A stretch of 64,000 bases of DNA, taken from Hibiscus mutabilis. Its lineage: Eukaryota; Streptophyta; Magnoliopsida; Malvales; Malvaceae. The stretch is taken from the NCBI GenBank assembly GCA_019671005.1, contig CM033732.1:14977932-15041931 (forward strand), written 5' to 3'. Shown here one piece after another: positions 1 through 12,244 of the stretch; the first letter of the stretch is position 1; each line of letters begins with the position of its first letter. A model generated the notes under the pieces. It saw only the letters and a program-made list of their open reading frames with translations, ran no database searches and was not told where the DNA came from. The translations under genes were made by a program, and so were the position numbers.

Positions 1-234
1 TTTTAAGTCAAAATTATCTCAACGGGACAGAATTCACATGTAAGTGGTGTTAAATCCTCTTAAGTTGGGTCGACACCTCTAGAAACTATGCTTCAACCAT
101 TGTAATATCAAGAATAAACGTGTTCACTGAAATTTTAATGCATTTGGGAGGTTAATAGACCTATTTTTTAATTTCATGGCTTTATTTTGTTCATCTATTT
201 TTAGATTGTGACCTTTATTCAAAATGTTTTGTAG
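1..234. other. Intronic sequence upstream of the first visible PAT exon
   Basis: AT-rich sequence ending in a T-rich stretch and an AG acceptor at 233-234. I see no coding segment that matches the upstream part of a DHHC protein, so the missing 5' exons must lie left of the window. Confidence 0.6.
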
Positions 235-1644
235 GGAGGGGATTTGAGATTTTGCCAAAAGTGTTCTTGTTTTAAGCCTCCTCGTGCACATCATTGTCGT
301 GTTTGCAAAAGATGCATTCTGAGAATGGTACGTGCAATCTATTTTAATATTCGTGCATGTTTCAAATTCTCTCAATAATAGTGCGCTAAAAGTGCTCTTC
401 TTGATTATAAGGATCACCATTGCATTTGGATAAATAATTGTGTCGGCCATGCCAACTACAAGGTTTTCTTCGTCTTCGTTGTATATGCCGTTATTGCTTG
501 CATCTATTCTCTGGTATGTCATCAAAACATCATCTATTTCTTCTTGGATCTTGAGATTGTCTTTTTCTCATTTATGAAAGCTCTTTCTTATACTTTTATT
601 ATGCACTTGTTGTCTTGCATTAAGTACCTCTTCTTCCTTTGGATTGATTTATGTATTGGTTCTTTTCTCATTTTTTTCATCTGTTCTCCTAAATGTCAGG
701 CTTTACTTGTGGGGAGCTTAACTAATGATTCCCATAATGATAAGCAGCAAAGTTCAGACTCTTTCAGAATAGCATATGTAACGCCAATGATTACCTACCT
801 TTTAGAGCTAGAGTTTACCATATTCATATTATGCTTATAACTTACCATTTTCAGGTTATTTCTGGACTGTTGCTAGTTCCCTTAAGTATAGCTTTGTGCG
901 TTCTCCTGGGTTGGCATATCTACCTTATTTTGCAAAATAAGACCACAATTGAGGTAATTAGGATTATTTTACATTGTATTATGCTTTATTGCTGCATTAG
1001 TTTTCATTTAGAATAACTGTTTTACTTATTTCCTTGAATTTTATTTTTAAAATTGGCAGTATCATGAAGGGGTGAGAGCTATGTGGCTTGCAGAGAAAGG
1101 AGGGAATGTCTATAAGCATCCATACGATCTTGGTGCCTTTGAAAATCTAACCACGGTAATAACTAGTAATGAATCTTCTCCTCTCCCTTTTTACATGCTG
1201 ATGGATGTAAGATGTTGCATTGATGGAAGACTTGGCGATTAGGATTTTTGCCTCGATGAATTCTAAGAACTAGTCACTTCTTTACTGTTAGATTTAGATT
1301 GTAGCTTTTGGGTGTTTGAAATATCCTCTATCTTATTTTATTGTAAGAAGTCTCCATATGCCAATTATGGTGATCTGATTATCTACTAGGTCGGCTGAGG
1401 CAGACCTATACTAGATTTAACATCATTAACTCGATTCAGTTTTTGCCTTGTTTCATTCTCATTTATATTTATAGAAGGTTGGAACATCGTCATAGCTCGT
1501 ATTTCATCTGTTGCCATCTGTTTATATTAGGTATTGGGCCCAAGTATCTTCTGCTGGATATGCCCCATATCAAGACACATAGGTAATGGTATTCGCTTTC
1601 AAACAGCATACGATAAAATATCTGCTTCATCAACGTCAAAATGA
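235..1644 (+). CDS. PAT16: DHHC-type protein S-acyltransferase (PAT16-like), 3' part, six exons
   Basis: Zinc-finger enzyme that attaches palmitate to cysteines of membrane-associated proteins; it works in endomembranes or the plasma membrane. Exons read by GT-AG rules and unbroken frame: 235-327, 412-513, 700-777, 855-953, 1060-1155, 1531-1644 (stop TGA 1642-1644). All internal exons are multiples of three (31, 34, 26, 33 and 32 codons). The cysteine-rich domain CQKC...KPPRAHHC..C..C ends exon 1 and the catalytic DHHC opens exon 2 (412-423), followed by INNCVGHANY. Two hydrophobic stretches follow (VFFVFVVYAV in exon 2, SGLLLVPLSIALCVLLGW in exon 4), then the TTxE-type motif (KTTIE) and the usual C-terminal LGPSIFCWICP segment. 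The N-terminal two membrane helices are outside the window. From memory of the family, the C-terminal organisation fits Arabidopsis PAT16 best; PAT15 is the alternative. No disabling change is seen. Confidence 0.9.
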
Positions 1645-3079
1645 AGTTTCAATTTCTTTTTTTCTACATTGCCTTGGGAATAATGAATTTTCCGATGCTT
1701 GAGGATCGATAAGTGCTTACCTTGTGATCACATCTGGTTAGTGTCTTTTAAGTTATCCTAGCATGCATGCCGTCACCTTTTGAAACTCCATGGAAAAGGA
1801 AGTAAGAAAAGAACATCACTTTCTATCACCAACAAGTCTTGAAACCATTGCTACAAGTGATAATCATCGAGGATGTGAAAAGGTACCTTGTAAGTTGTCA
1901 ATTAACCGGGCAAAACAGTCAAATTAGAATAGGATTGGTGGGGTTTTACTTTTATTTTTGTTCCCTCTAACTCTTACCCTTTTTTGAGCATATGGTTTGT
2001 AGGTGGTTTATTGGTAGGTTTTGTAATTTGGCACCTTGTCTGTAAAGAGGCATCATTTAGAAGTGATCCTGCAAATCAAGACATCAAAGTGTATCGATTG
2101 TGTAAAAGAAACTGTAAAATCCTTTTGAACTCTAAAGCATAACTAAAAGATTTTTTAATTCTATGGAGGGAAATGGGTTTATTTGTTTAATGTATTTATC
2201 TCAGAATTAGCTATATTACTTGGAACTAATTAGCTGTATTGTTTCAACTTGAGTGTGTGTTGAGCAGGTTATTATTATTATTGGAGATTTGTATCTTCGT
2301 ATGTGTGCCTGACAAAGCTACAGGAAGTAGGTACTTTGATAAAAATGAAGTTAATTATGTGTTTGATTTTTTTTTTTTTTTTTGTATTTTTGCTTTGTTT
2401 AATCATTATAAAATAGGTTGCCACTTACCAGTTACCAGGGCTTCAATCGGTGTCTTGCCAATGTAACTGGTTATGTTGGCTCCACTTTTTGTCTCCCAAA
2501 ATCTTATAGAATTATATTTACATTACATGTATGTAATAAGTAAAAGTTCGACCCAATCGAGCAATTCTTTCAAATTTTACCGTATCAGAAGTCATTTATT
2601 TAAACAGAATGGCTTCAAAAATTGAAGAGTCAAATGGAATTCCTAATTCAAAACGCAACTTCGTGGGTGAACATAATGTTTAAACTATCCCGAAATTCTT
2701 TCCAATGCGGGTTTAACAGTGTTTGAATTCAAAAGATTCAAATAAAAAAAAAGACAGGAGAGCCACATTGGACATCAGAGCATATTTGGTTGACCCGGTC
2801 ATTGTATCGAAAACTCGTTGGGTTATTCTAAGGTGATTACCAACTATTTAACATTTCTATAATCTCATGCACGTTTAAACTCTTGATGTCATCCCCTTCA
2901 TCTTTTAGCTAATCTCGAATAGGTCAATAATTTTAGGTAGGTGTCGATATCTTAAGGACAGGGTATGCCATGAGTGCTCCCTCAAGTACGTCTCTAAAGA
3001 TGAGAATCCACGTCAAAACAACACGTACAAGTCTACTCTTTGAAGAATGAGTACCAATTGATCATGTGTTTTTTATGTC
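1645..3079. other. 3' flank of the PAT gene and intergenic DNA
   Basis: No convincing coding sequence. The first few hundred bases are presumably 3' UTR. A run of about 15 T lies near 2370-2384. The decayed copia element begins somewhere before 3080; no matching right-hand LTR is visible here. Confidence 0.5.
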
Positions 3080-3084
3080 ACGAC

Positions 3085-4440
3085 GCGATCAAGTCTGCAC
3101 AACAGAAACAAATCGCTCGAGAAATAAAAGGATTGTGGCACTGAGATTGTCACAAAAGAGAGATTGTGGTTTTCTTAATGCCACACCAATTCCCTGAAGT
3201 AGATGTTAAACTCAAAGTACTTCAACGGTTGCATTTGTCACGATACGATATTCAGCTTCTGTGGAGGAATGTGATAATTTTCTGAAGAGCTGACTTCCAT
3301 GAGATGAGAACCAAGATAAATAGCATATCCAGTAGTGGATCTACCGTCCATAGAGGATCCACCCCAGTACGCATCGGCAAAGACAGTGAGATGAAGTGAA
3401 AAGTGAAGGACCATGCATGTATTGCGACAGACGATTCACAGAAAAGGCAATATTCAAACAAGTAACTGTGAGATATTGAAGAAGTCCAAGTAATCTTTGA
3501 TAACTAGAGATATCTATTGTTGTAGATGGCTCAGACGAATGTAGTTTGTTAGAAAAATACATAGATGTGGAAATTGCCTCAGCATTTTCCATATGAAATT
3601 GAGCAAGATGTCTGAAATGTATTACAACTGATATAGAAACAATCCAATTGGAGTAGAAATAGTCTTAATGCCAAGAAAGTGACTGAGCAAGCTCATATCC
3701 TTCAAAGCAAACCTTGTAGATAATAAGTTGGTGAAGTGAGCAATGAAGTCAGTATCATTACCAATAAGCAAAATATCATCAACATATACTAAAAAGTACA
3801 CAATAACTCCCTTGGCATTATAAATAAAGAGTGATGTATCATCATTTGATTTCTTGAAATCAAATTGAAGGAGAAATTTATAGAGTTCAATTTACCATGC
3901 CCTTGGTTCCTACTTTAGTCCATACAAGGCCTTGCAAAACCGACAAATATGAGTTGGATTTGTAGAGTTAACATATCCCGAAGGTTGTTCTAGATAGACT
4001 TCCTTATGTAATGTGTCATTTAAGAAGGCATTGTTAACATCAAACCGTTTGATGGGTCATGCATTATGAAGTGCAAGAGTAAAACTAATACGGACCGTAA
4101 TAGGTTTCATCACATGACTGAATGTATCAAAATAGTCTCGACCAACTTCTTGAGAATACCTCTTTGCTACTAATCGGGCTTTGTATCAATCAACAGAGCC
4201 ATCAAGACACCATTTCACGTGGAACACCCATTTACACCCTACTACAGATTGGTTAAATCGTGAAACAAGATCACACGTATGATTGCACATCAAGGCAGTA
4301 AACTCATTTTCCATAGATTGTCTCCATAATAGACCTTTAAGAGCCTGAGAAACATTCTGTGGCTCCAATGTGGAAGGTAAAGGGTGACACGTAGTAGTAT
4401 TAATAAATGAATGACCAAAGTACCTTGGATTTGGCCAGTG
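3085..4440 (-). pseudogene. Copia reverse transcriptase and RNase H remnant
   Basis: Around 4186-4368 the frame reads a typical copia RT start (MENEFTALMCNHTCDLV, GCKWVFHVKW). The catalytic YVDD box is intact at 3776-3787 in the context VYVDDILLIGND. The RT end reads LLGLLQYLTVTCLNIAFSVN near 3450-3520. RNase H follows at 3085-3260 with SSTEAEYR, LRELGVALRKP and LFCDNLSAT in changing frames. Stops and frame changes between these blocks show that it is dead. Confidence 0.85.
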
Positions 4441-4782
4441 AACTCATGGTTGCTGAGAATCCTACTACGGCAATTTCGTGGAGACATCTTGTTGTGGAAG
4501 ATTAGTCAAGAGAGCTGATGTAGCAATTGGATCATTAGGTTGTCATGGCATATTAGGCAAGGAAGCAGGTACTGCAGGTGGTTCATCATTCTGTTGTGGC
4601 ATAACAGGAAAAATAGGTGTAGAAGGTGATGTCGAGTTAGAAGGAAACAATGCTAGAAGAGGATGCCTCGACACAGTGAATGCTCGTCGTGTAGCAAAAG
4701 GAAAGATATGAGAAACAAATCGAACACGATGATAGACAAATTCTGTTAGTGTCCGGCTCTAAGCATTTATAAGCAGACTGCG

Positions 4783-5240
4783 TCACTGAGTATCCAAGGA
4801 AAACCCTTTTAACGGACTATCGCTCAAGTTTATTATTCGTGTATGGTCGCAGCAAAAAAAACATAAACATTGGAATGGTTGAAACTTGTCATATTTTGAT
4901 GCTTTTTGATAAAGTAGAAAGTAAGGCGACCTATTACTTAGTATCAATGTTGGCATCCAGCTGATAAGATATTCAGTCACCTGAAAAGAATGAGACCAAT
5001 ACTCTGTAGGTAGAGATACAAAGTAAAGTAGAGAGAAACCAATCTCCATTATGTGACGATGTAGTCGTTCAACAGTACCGTTGTGTTTAGGAGTATGAGG
5101 CGGTGTAGTGAAGTGTGAAATACCTTCCAAATTAAAAATGGGCAAAAGCTTAACAAACTCACCTCCATTATCGAAGATTAGAGACACAACGGTCTGATTG
5201 AAAAAGCACTCAACAAGCATTTTAAACTAAGGAAATATTA
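4783..5240 (-). pseudogene. Copia integrase core remnant
   Basis: The segment reads IFDNGGEFV followed about 35 residues later by HNGTVERLHRHIMEIG. These are the second Asp and the Glu of the DDE catalytic core with the usual copia spacing. The first Asp region upstream is degraded. It lies between gag and RT, as expected for Ty1/copia. Confidence 0.8.
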
Positions 5241-5699
5241 CTGCAACATTAGATTTCTTCTTCATCAGATATAACTAAGAATACTTGGTGAAGTGATCAA
5301 CAAACATCACATAATAAGAATACCCATGATACGACATGTATTTAGTTCTCCAAACATCAGAATAAAATAGTTCAAGAGGGTGAGAGCTTGGCATCATATT
5401 TTGACCAAATGATAGTTTATGGCTCTAATTAATAAGATATGGATAATAATGAAAATCTTCCAAGCTAGTCGAGTTATAAGGGATATTACCATTGTGTTAA
5501 ATGGAAGCCAAGACTTTATTTGAAGGATGACCAATCTTCTGATGCAATTGATGCATAGAAAAACAATTGATTGAATGATGTGATGCACTACTATCAAACA
5601 TCCAATGAGCATAATCGGATGATGCAGGAGCAACAACAATGTTGATAACTGGTGGGTCAGTGACATACTTCGTATAAAAGTTGTTATTGTGAAGAAATC

Positions 5700-6544
5700 A
5701 AGCAAGCTTACGGCAATACTGAATAATATGCCCTGGGAAATCACAGAATTTGCACACAATATCTTATCGTCGTGAATGGCTAGATGAAGTGACAGGGCTA
5801 TGACCGTCATCAAAAGTTGAATGACCAGAATGACCACCTTCTCTAGAGGGTGATTAGTTGAATAACAATGATTGGGATGAGCTAACTGCACAAGATTTTT
5901 CGTGGCAAAAAATGTGGATTGTTCATATTCCTGGAGAAGAAGCTCATGATCAATTAAGATCTCAAACAACTCAAGCATTATTGTCGGTGTGTTACGCACA
6001 CGAAAGGAGCAACTATTAGGTAGTCATCACCAAATTGATTGACGATAGAAATCAATAGATCCGTATCAGAGACATAATAGTTTTTAAAGGCAAGATCGGA
6101 GGAAATATCGTGCATGTCTTTCATGTAGTCGAAGATAGACTTGGAACCACGTAGATTGTGAGCCATCTTGGATTAAGAGCAAGGATGTGACCAGAAGATG
6201 CTCAAGCATAACTTGAGACCATAGTATCCCATGCCATTTTTGCGGTGACGGCTGATGAAATAAGTGGTTGAACTAGATCATCACAACTACCAAGAAGAGC
6301 ATTGATAAGAATTTAATCCTAACGATACCATTGCAGATATTCAAGATTAGTAACCTTTACCACGACATCGGTAAACTGAGATATGGAAGGCTGTGAACCA
6401 TCAATATAATCGATTAGCCCAAAACCAATAAGAAAGGCCTTCACTTGTCGATGCCAAATAGAAAAGTTGGCGGACGTAAGTTTGACTGGAAAGTTCGTCC
6501 GCATTAAGATGTACAAGATCATTGGAAGTAGAAGACGAAGCCAT
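5700..6544 (-). pseudogene. Copia gag remnant with zinc knuckle
   Basis: A start ATG sits at 6542-6544 (MASSSTSNDLVHLNADE), and a frameshift follows before NFPVKLTSANFSIWHRQV, the usual UBN2-like gag opening. At about 5711-5758 a perfect CCHC knuckle is readable on the - strand: CKFCDFPGHIIQYC (C-x2-C-x4-H-x4-C). Another block reads GSKSIFDYMKDMHDISSDLA near 6070-6160. Several frame changes separate these pieces. Confidence 0.8.
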
Positions 6545-6607
6545 GATAGGATATCCGGTTTGAAGAAAAGCGAACGAGAAAAAAATTGAGCAGAGAAATT
6601 CTACTTG

Positions 6608-6620
6608 GCTCTGATTACCA
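6608..6620 (-). other. Primer binding site, tRNA-iMet type
   Basis: Read on the - strand this is TGGTAATCAGAGCC, one inserted A away from the common plant primer site TGGTATCAGAGCC. It directly follows the LTR end ...TTACA, which fixes the element's orientation. Confidence 0.75.
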
Positions 6621-6726
6621 TGTAAATGATTTGTATTATTGATAAATCATAACATTTACAATAGGAGTATGTATAGGATTACAATGAGGTTTAATTATAC
6701 AAAGATAAGGAAATTCAAATGTTACA
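6621..6726 (-). repeat. Copia 5' LTR (short; outer limit uncertain)
   Basis: Bounded by TGTAA at one end and TTACA at the other, next to the primer site. About 106 bp is short for an LTR, and the true outer end could be further right, up to about 6828 where homology to another LTR begins. TAATC-rich sequence lies at 6780-6825. Confidence 0.5.
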
Positions 6727-6828
6727 CACAAGATAAGATTAGATAAGGTAAGTCAAAGATTTAAAAAAGGTGAAATGAGATTGATTAAGATTAGATAATC
6801 TAATCTAATCTAATCCTTATCTTTGATA

Positions 6829-6934
6829 GATTGAAGATAAGAGAGAATATAGATAAGAAGAAGAAGAAGAATAAAGATAAATAGGGTATATTAATAACCA
6901 ATTTCATAAAATCTCATGTTACACCCAATACTCT

Positions 6935-7026
<92 letters not shown>

Positions 7027-7143
7027 GTAAACAAACAAATAAAGTCATGTCAGCCTGTTGGTATAGTCACCCAAGGTTGGATTCTGCTGTCGACTAATTC
7101 TCTGAGTTGGTTCAACTTATTGCTTCACTTGATCCCACGTTCA
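6829..7143 (-). repeat. 3' LTR of the PGM-carrying element
   Basis: Homologous to 25770-25998. Shared blocks are TTCATAAAATCTC, CGTAAACAAACAAATAAAGT, and the end CCCACGTTCA at 7143. About 39 bp at its low end are missing relative to the partner, where copia sequence abuts. It contains a large (AT)n tract that the partner lacks. Confidence 0.75.
6937..7025. repeat. (AT)n microsatellite, about 89 bp
   Basis: Uninterrupted alternating AT from 6937 to 7025. It lies inside an LTR; the partner LTR has only CATATATATCG at the same place. Confidence 0.95.
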
Positions 7144-7376
7144 TAACTTTACCATTCTCTAGAAAAAAGAACCATGTCCTCAAGGTTTACCAACTCATTC
7201 AACATGTGTGTTCGACGAACCTCACTCACCAACAAATCGATCATTTCTTCATTGACTTGGGTTGTAGTAAAGTCCGCTTCCCATCGAATACCAACTGAAT
7301 TATCTATAAACAATAATTTTAAGTCATAAGGGTCTTGCACGTCTATAAACTCATTAATATGGATAAGCATCAGTTT

Positions 7377-8165
7377 TCCACAAATTAAACATGATCCAGC
7401 ATCCATTAAATTGCCAACAAATTTCCACCCAGTGAGTACCCTAAAAATTTTCAAGTTCAACTGCTTGGGCATAACATCAAAGATAGCTGATATAGGCCTA
7501 GTCATAGCAACTTTATTCAAACCAGAAGAAAAGTAAAGAATTGCACTGATAACATTGTTAACAATGATGGAAATTGAATCTGATAGAGTGATAATGAACA
7601 CTTTTCTCAGTATCATGTCATGATCAGCATCAAGATGCCCTCCTCTAAAGTCTTTCTTGGGTACACAATTCTATAGTGAGTTTTCTTGTTCTCCATACTC
7701 TTTCACAAAATACGATGAGCGTAAGTCCCAGCAACTCCGTGAAGTCGATCATAGCAGAATTTAAAATTTGAAGGGGAAATCAGCCCGTGGATAAGCTCAA
7801 AGTCAAGAACCTTTGGTAGGTCTTCAACAATTAAGTATTATGTTATTGTTTTCATGTTCTCAAATATTTTATCATTGATATCCTTAGGAGCATATCCACC
7901 ATTTTTCAGGTTGTATTTAATTCTAAAATCATCGTTAGGACTTTGGAATCATCTACACCAACTCTTTCTCGTATTACAGTTGATACACCAAGAGTTGAAA
8001 ACAATCCATTTTGACCGACCAATACGAGTCTTGCTCAATTTGCATGACATTTTGATTATTATTTGAATAGCATCCTTTGAGAAATAAGGATCATCACTAG
8101 AAGCAACAAGTGTAGCACCTTTAATTTTCTCTGGTGAAAGGGCATCAATTAGTCGATGTTCATAC
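7377..8165 (-). pseudogene. PGM: Cytosolic phosphoglucomutase fragment, intron-less
   Basis: Phosphoglucomutase interconverts glucose 1- and 6-phosphate in the cytosol. On the - strand, blocks follow the enzyme in order: EKIKGATLV...YFSKDAIQIIIKM (about 8060-8140), a jump over the ASHN catalytic-serine segment, NDDFRIKYNL (about 7920), KFCYD.LHGVAG.YAHRIF (about 7710-7770), then an unbroken stretch 7616-7377 with ILYFSSGLNKVA, LTGWKFVGNLMDAG and CLICG. The phosphoserine loop and the part after CLICG are missing. Stops and frameshifts are present. Plant PGM genes are rich in introns, and none is seen here, which points to capture from mRNA. It sits inside an LTR element rather than standing alone with a poly(A) tail. 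Confidence 0.85.
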
Positions 8166-8170
8166 CCCTT

Positions 8171-8814
8171 CTAAAATATATCCTTAAATATGCCTTCATA
8201 CTTCTCCAGCATAGTATTTTGTGTGATCAGGTAAAATGGCCACTTCTCCAACAAAACAAAGATAGAGGATCCAATAAAAACACATATTGAATCGTCCACA
8301 ATATACATAACAAATGCTACTCTCCATCGTTTTGCATGAACCCTTGAAATGACCGATTGACATATTATCTTTGGACCCAAAAACTATCTTTCACATGTTA
8401 AAGAAATATTATTTTTGAAATCACTAATTGGCTAAATATTACATCTCTTTCTTTGCTGCACTTCGCCATTAACAATAATCTAAACCTGTAGGGGTCATCA
8501 TCCTCATCAAGTTTATGGGCATTAGTAGAAATCCTAGAACAAGCACGCCCAAGCTTTCCACCAATATCAATATTTCTAAGATAGAAATGCTTAGCAGTGT
8601 TTTCATTATACACAACCTGGACAAAACCAAACTCACACCCAATAATCACAACACGTGATATTACTAGATTGTTATCTTCTTTATCCACAAGTTCAAAGAA
8701 GAGTTTTGACAGAGCTAGCAAACTTGGTATTTTAGAGAAATTGGTGATTATTGCCATTAAGTTCTCTACAAATCGAGGATGCAGTTTGGTCTTCATGTCC
8801 TCCACACTCACCAC
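8171..8814 (-). pseudogene. Unrecognised reading frames of the PGM-carrying element, with D-D-P-Y module
   Basis: Two adjacent frames (8171-8380 and 8398-8814) precede the PGM fragment. I do not recognise their source. The larger has a 138-residue frame with the stretch DDPYRFRLLLMAK at 8461-8499, which recurs almost unchanged in the other gene-carrying element at 45415-45453. A weaker third copy (QDPYDLKLLF) follows the PGM fragment near 7310-7337. The rest may be further captured host sequence or element-specific coding sequence. Confidence 0.5.
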
Positions 8815-8956
8815 ACCATCTTCATTCTATTGCTCAAGCATTTCGTCGCCAAATATAGGGTATGTGCCATCTTCAACAGAGTTTTGTTGTCCCCCTAGCG
8901 TTGGAAGAAGCTATGAGCAACCTGTCATCATTTTGAAAATTAATTCCCCTTGGATG

Positions 8957-9557
8957 TGTAGCGACCTTTTTTCTTTGAAATTCAAATCTTAAAGTTTCGA
9001 ATGAGATCGCTACAAGGAGTAGTTGATTTCCTTTTATTATTTTTGGATTGAAAAATATTTTTGAAAATGAGGAGCTTCTCCAAAAATTCGTGTTTTTGAA
9101 AAAAATAAAAATCGGAGTCGCCACCGGCCACTGAGGTAGGTCGGACACCATAAAACCAGAGATTCGATCAAAAACAGGGTTCGAGAGTAGGTTACGGATG
9201 GGGGAGTTTTGGCACCCCACACCGCCCAAAAATTGGTACCGTAAAAAGAAAATAAATAATTACCATTTTGTTAATATTAAACTTTCCAAATTAAAGTGAC
9301 GATTAAATTAAACTCTGGTTATACGTGCGAGTAAATTTTAAGGGTCTCATTATTCGAAAGTAAACATCAAAACTACCATCACTACGTTTGATACTGGTTG
9401 CGTTTACTCCCGAATAACAAGTCACCCCATTAGTAAAATTAAATACCCGAATGCAAATCTACATGGCATGGAATAAGAATAATAGCATAATGAAAATAAA
9501 AGAAAAAAAACTGAATATCATACATCAACAATGTCATGATTATTATATTATATTAAG

Positions 9558-9588
<31 letters not shown>

Positions 9589-12037
9589 TTAAAAACATAT
9601 AAACAATATAATATATAAAAAACATAATACATACACATATAAAAAACATATATTATGTTACCATATACTATATTACATTCATATAATATATATATCATAT
9701 ATTATATACTATATATATAAAAGGTATTGCATACTATATACTATACGAAAAAATATTTACATAAAATATATGTCAACCACAATATGTACACATCAAAATA
9801 ATAAAACCATAAATACTAAACACGAACAGAATATATAGATGAAAATTTAAATATGCATGAAAGGGGTAAAAAGGGACTGAAATATAAAGGGAATGAAATG
9901 CGAGGCAGAAATTAAACATGCAATGTAGGGGACTACAAAAAGAAAACAAAACAAACAAAAAGAAAAAGAAAAAGGGGAAACTTGACACTGGATTTCAGAC
10001 CAAATTAAGAACAAGATGGAATTTCGGGGACCAAACAGGGTATTAAATCACTTAAAACGGATTAAATCCGAAATAGGGACAGAAATGAAAAACCAATGAA
10101 AGACTCAGGGACTGCGGGGGTGGTTTTGAAAGACGGAAGGATCAAAGAAGAGAAACTCCAAAATGCGGAGGGACCATATGGCCAAAAACCCAATTTCAAA
10201 AGTTCCAATCGGACATGAAGCGGGACGGAATTGAAATTTTTTGAAAATGTTTGAAGACCAAAACGATTATTTTGAAAAGTGGAAGGGTCTGCCTTGTTAA
10301 TACAACTGGGTGAAGGGTTTTAAAGTGTGAATACTCCATTTTTAAGTTCTAAAATGAGAAAATAAAGGCCATTTCGGCCAAAACCTCTCATCTTTTGGCA
10401 AAAAAAGGTTTAAACGAACCCCAACCATTCCACCTTCATCCGGCTAGGGTTTGATAATCCCAGTAAAAAAGTTAAGCCAGCCGCTGCCTAACAGCGGCAA
10501 AAACTCCTCTTTCGAAACCAAAACCTAAATCCTATCATCTATAAAACAAGCCCAATACTCTTCGTTTTTTCAAAAAAAATAAGAGAAAGACCGAACCCCC
10601 ATTTTTTAAAAAACATGCCTTTTTATTCCGACCGAAAGGTAACCCTTCTTCCTCAGTTCACCTTTTACGGCTCGAAAGCCATAGGATTGTCACCGGAGAA
10701 GGATCGCACCCACGACCGACAACCAAAGGTAAAAAAAAACTTCCCCTTTTTGCCTTTCTTTTTCTTAGACATGCATGCCAAAGAAACTAAAAAAATATAC
10801 CTCTTAAAATTTCTTGTTTTTTATATTCTCTCTGTCTCGAATTTTTCGTAGGGTTTACAATGAGATTGGGCTCTCTTTTATATCCGAAAATACATAGCTT
10901 AAAAGGAAAAGGAAAATGGTTTGATCTGAAATCCCCTTTGAAATTATTTGTTTGTATGTAAACCCGTCCCTGAGCTTGTCTCTGAATTTGCCATTTTTGC
11001 CTTCTGAAAATATGTAGTTTTGCTTTGCAGATTGTTGTTGTGCCCAAACGGGAAATGAGGACAGCTGAAGAGAAGTTATCCTCTGAAACGCCAGACGCGT
11101 GGGCGCGTGCCGTAAGCAGAACAGTCAGGGCGTGGTCATTGCATGGGCGCGTGGGTGGATCGAACGGTCGCACGTGGATTAGCACGCGCCTAAATGATGA
11201 TCAGAGTCATCTGATCTATCCTCGATCTAACGACTGTTGTGATGCGGTGCCAAAAGACAAGGGCTTCCTCCTTAGGGTTTCCTTTCAATGAGTGATCTGG
11301 ATCGTCAGATCTCGCCGGATCTAACGGTTGACGTGTGGCTGTGCCAAAAGCATTGAGATTAGGGTTTCAAACTTGTAATTTAGGGCTTATTTTATTTTGG
11401 GTCCAAACGGGCTAATATGTGTAATATTTTTTGATTTAAGCATGTAAGTAGACTTTTAATATTTATTGGGCTTTTATTATTAAATATATTTATATTTTTG
11501 TTTTTCTATTTTTAAATTTAATAGTAATAAATAATATTAATAATAGAACATAATAACAGTAATAATAGTAATAACTACACTTGAAAATAATAAAAACTAG
11601 TAATAAATAGAATACTAATAATGTATATAATACTAACAAAAACAACAAATAATAATAATTTTATTTTTTGTGTTTTTTCTTTCAAATTATAACATATAAT
11701 AGTAACATATAATAAGCTGATAGTAATAAGCATAATAATTATAATAACACTAACCATGTATATTAATAATATTTTTTAGCTTTTTTTAATTATAAATAGC
11801 TAGTAGTAAATAAAGAAATAATACTAATAGTATTTTGGGGTTTTTAAATGTAATGACATATAACATAGTAATACTAATAACAAATATAGTATATTAATAA
11901 CAATAACAATATTTTTTTTGGTTTTTTGCAATAATAGATAATAATTATACTAAGTAATATAAAAAGATAATAACCAAAGCCCATTATTCATAAAAATAAA
12001 AAATGGGTTAACACCGCAGATAAAATTAGTGATTCCA
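8957..12037 (-). repeat. 3' LTR of the TR-GAG-like element
   Basis: Begins TGTAGCGACC and ends GATTCCA on the + strand. It contains the GCACCCCACACCG segment, a microsatellite-like (TA)n region at 9560-9590, a block at about 10320-10610 absent from the partner LTR, and a long AT-rich end from 11400. Frames at 10787-11291 are not conserved as genes. Confidence 0.9.
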
Positions 12038-12053
12038 GCTGCCCCTCTTTGCT
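12038..12053 (-). other. Polypurine tract
   Basis: On the - strand: AGCAAAGAGGGGCAGC, directly before the LTR start TGGAATCAC. Confidence 0.8.
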
Positions 12054-12244
12054 TATTCTTGTGAAACAGGAATAAAGAGAAGACCATAAGCACTGATTTT
12101 ATCTGACTTTCTTGTCCGAAGATTCCGAGCTACGAGTTTCTCCTATATAGAACTGTTCACCCTTTCTCTTGCCGATATCTTGAAGCTAGGAGTTTCTACT
12201 ATATAAAACCCTCGCCTTGAAGTCATAAACTACGGGTCTCTCCT

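Larger units (their letters stand above)
3080..6726 (-). mobile_element. Decayed Ty1/copia LTR retrotransposon
   Basis: Read on the - strand the order is LTR, primer site, gag, integrase, reverse transcriptase, RNase H, which is copia order (integrase before RT). Many frameshifts and stops break it. The 5' LTR and primer site are present at the high-coordinate end. No second LTR copy is found near 3000, so the 3' end looks truncated. The left limit is approximate. Confidence 0.85.
6829..8956 (-). mobile_element. PGM-carrying LTR element, 3' portion
   Basis: Contains the 3' LTR (to 7143), a polypurine-like stretch, a gypsy-style C-terminal reading frame (ELVNLEDMVLF near 7150-7190), a phosphoglucomutase cDNA fragment and unrecognised reading frames. 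It stops at 8956, where the 16.5-kb element is inserted with 5-bp duplication GGATG/AGATG, and resumes at 25501. No integrase or RT is visible, so it is non-autonomous. Confidence 0.75.

Noticed and set aside
124..525. 133-residue frame on the - strand
   Set aside because: It is antisense to PAT exons 1 and 2, whose frame, splice sites and DHHC motif are clear.
2239..2466. 75-residue + strand frame after PAT
   Set aside because: It contains the poly-T run (poly-Phe) and shows no recognisable domain.
6916..7146. + strand frame with a long Ile-Tyr repeat
   Set aside because: It is only the translation of an (AT)n microsatellite inside an LTR.
10787..11291. Frames of 132 and 88 residues on opposite strands
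   Set aside because: They lie in an LTR, overlap each other, and the homologous frames in the partner LTR (24461-24808) are not conserved as protein.
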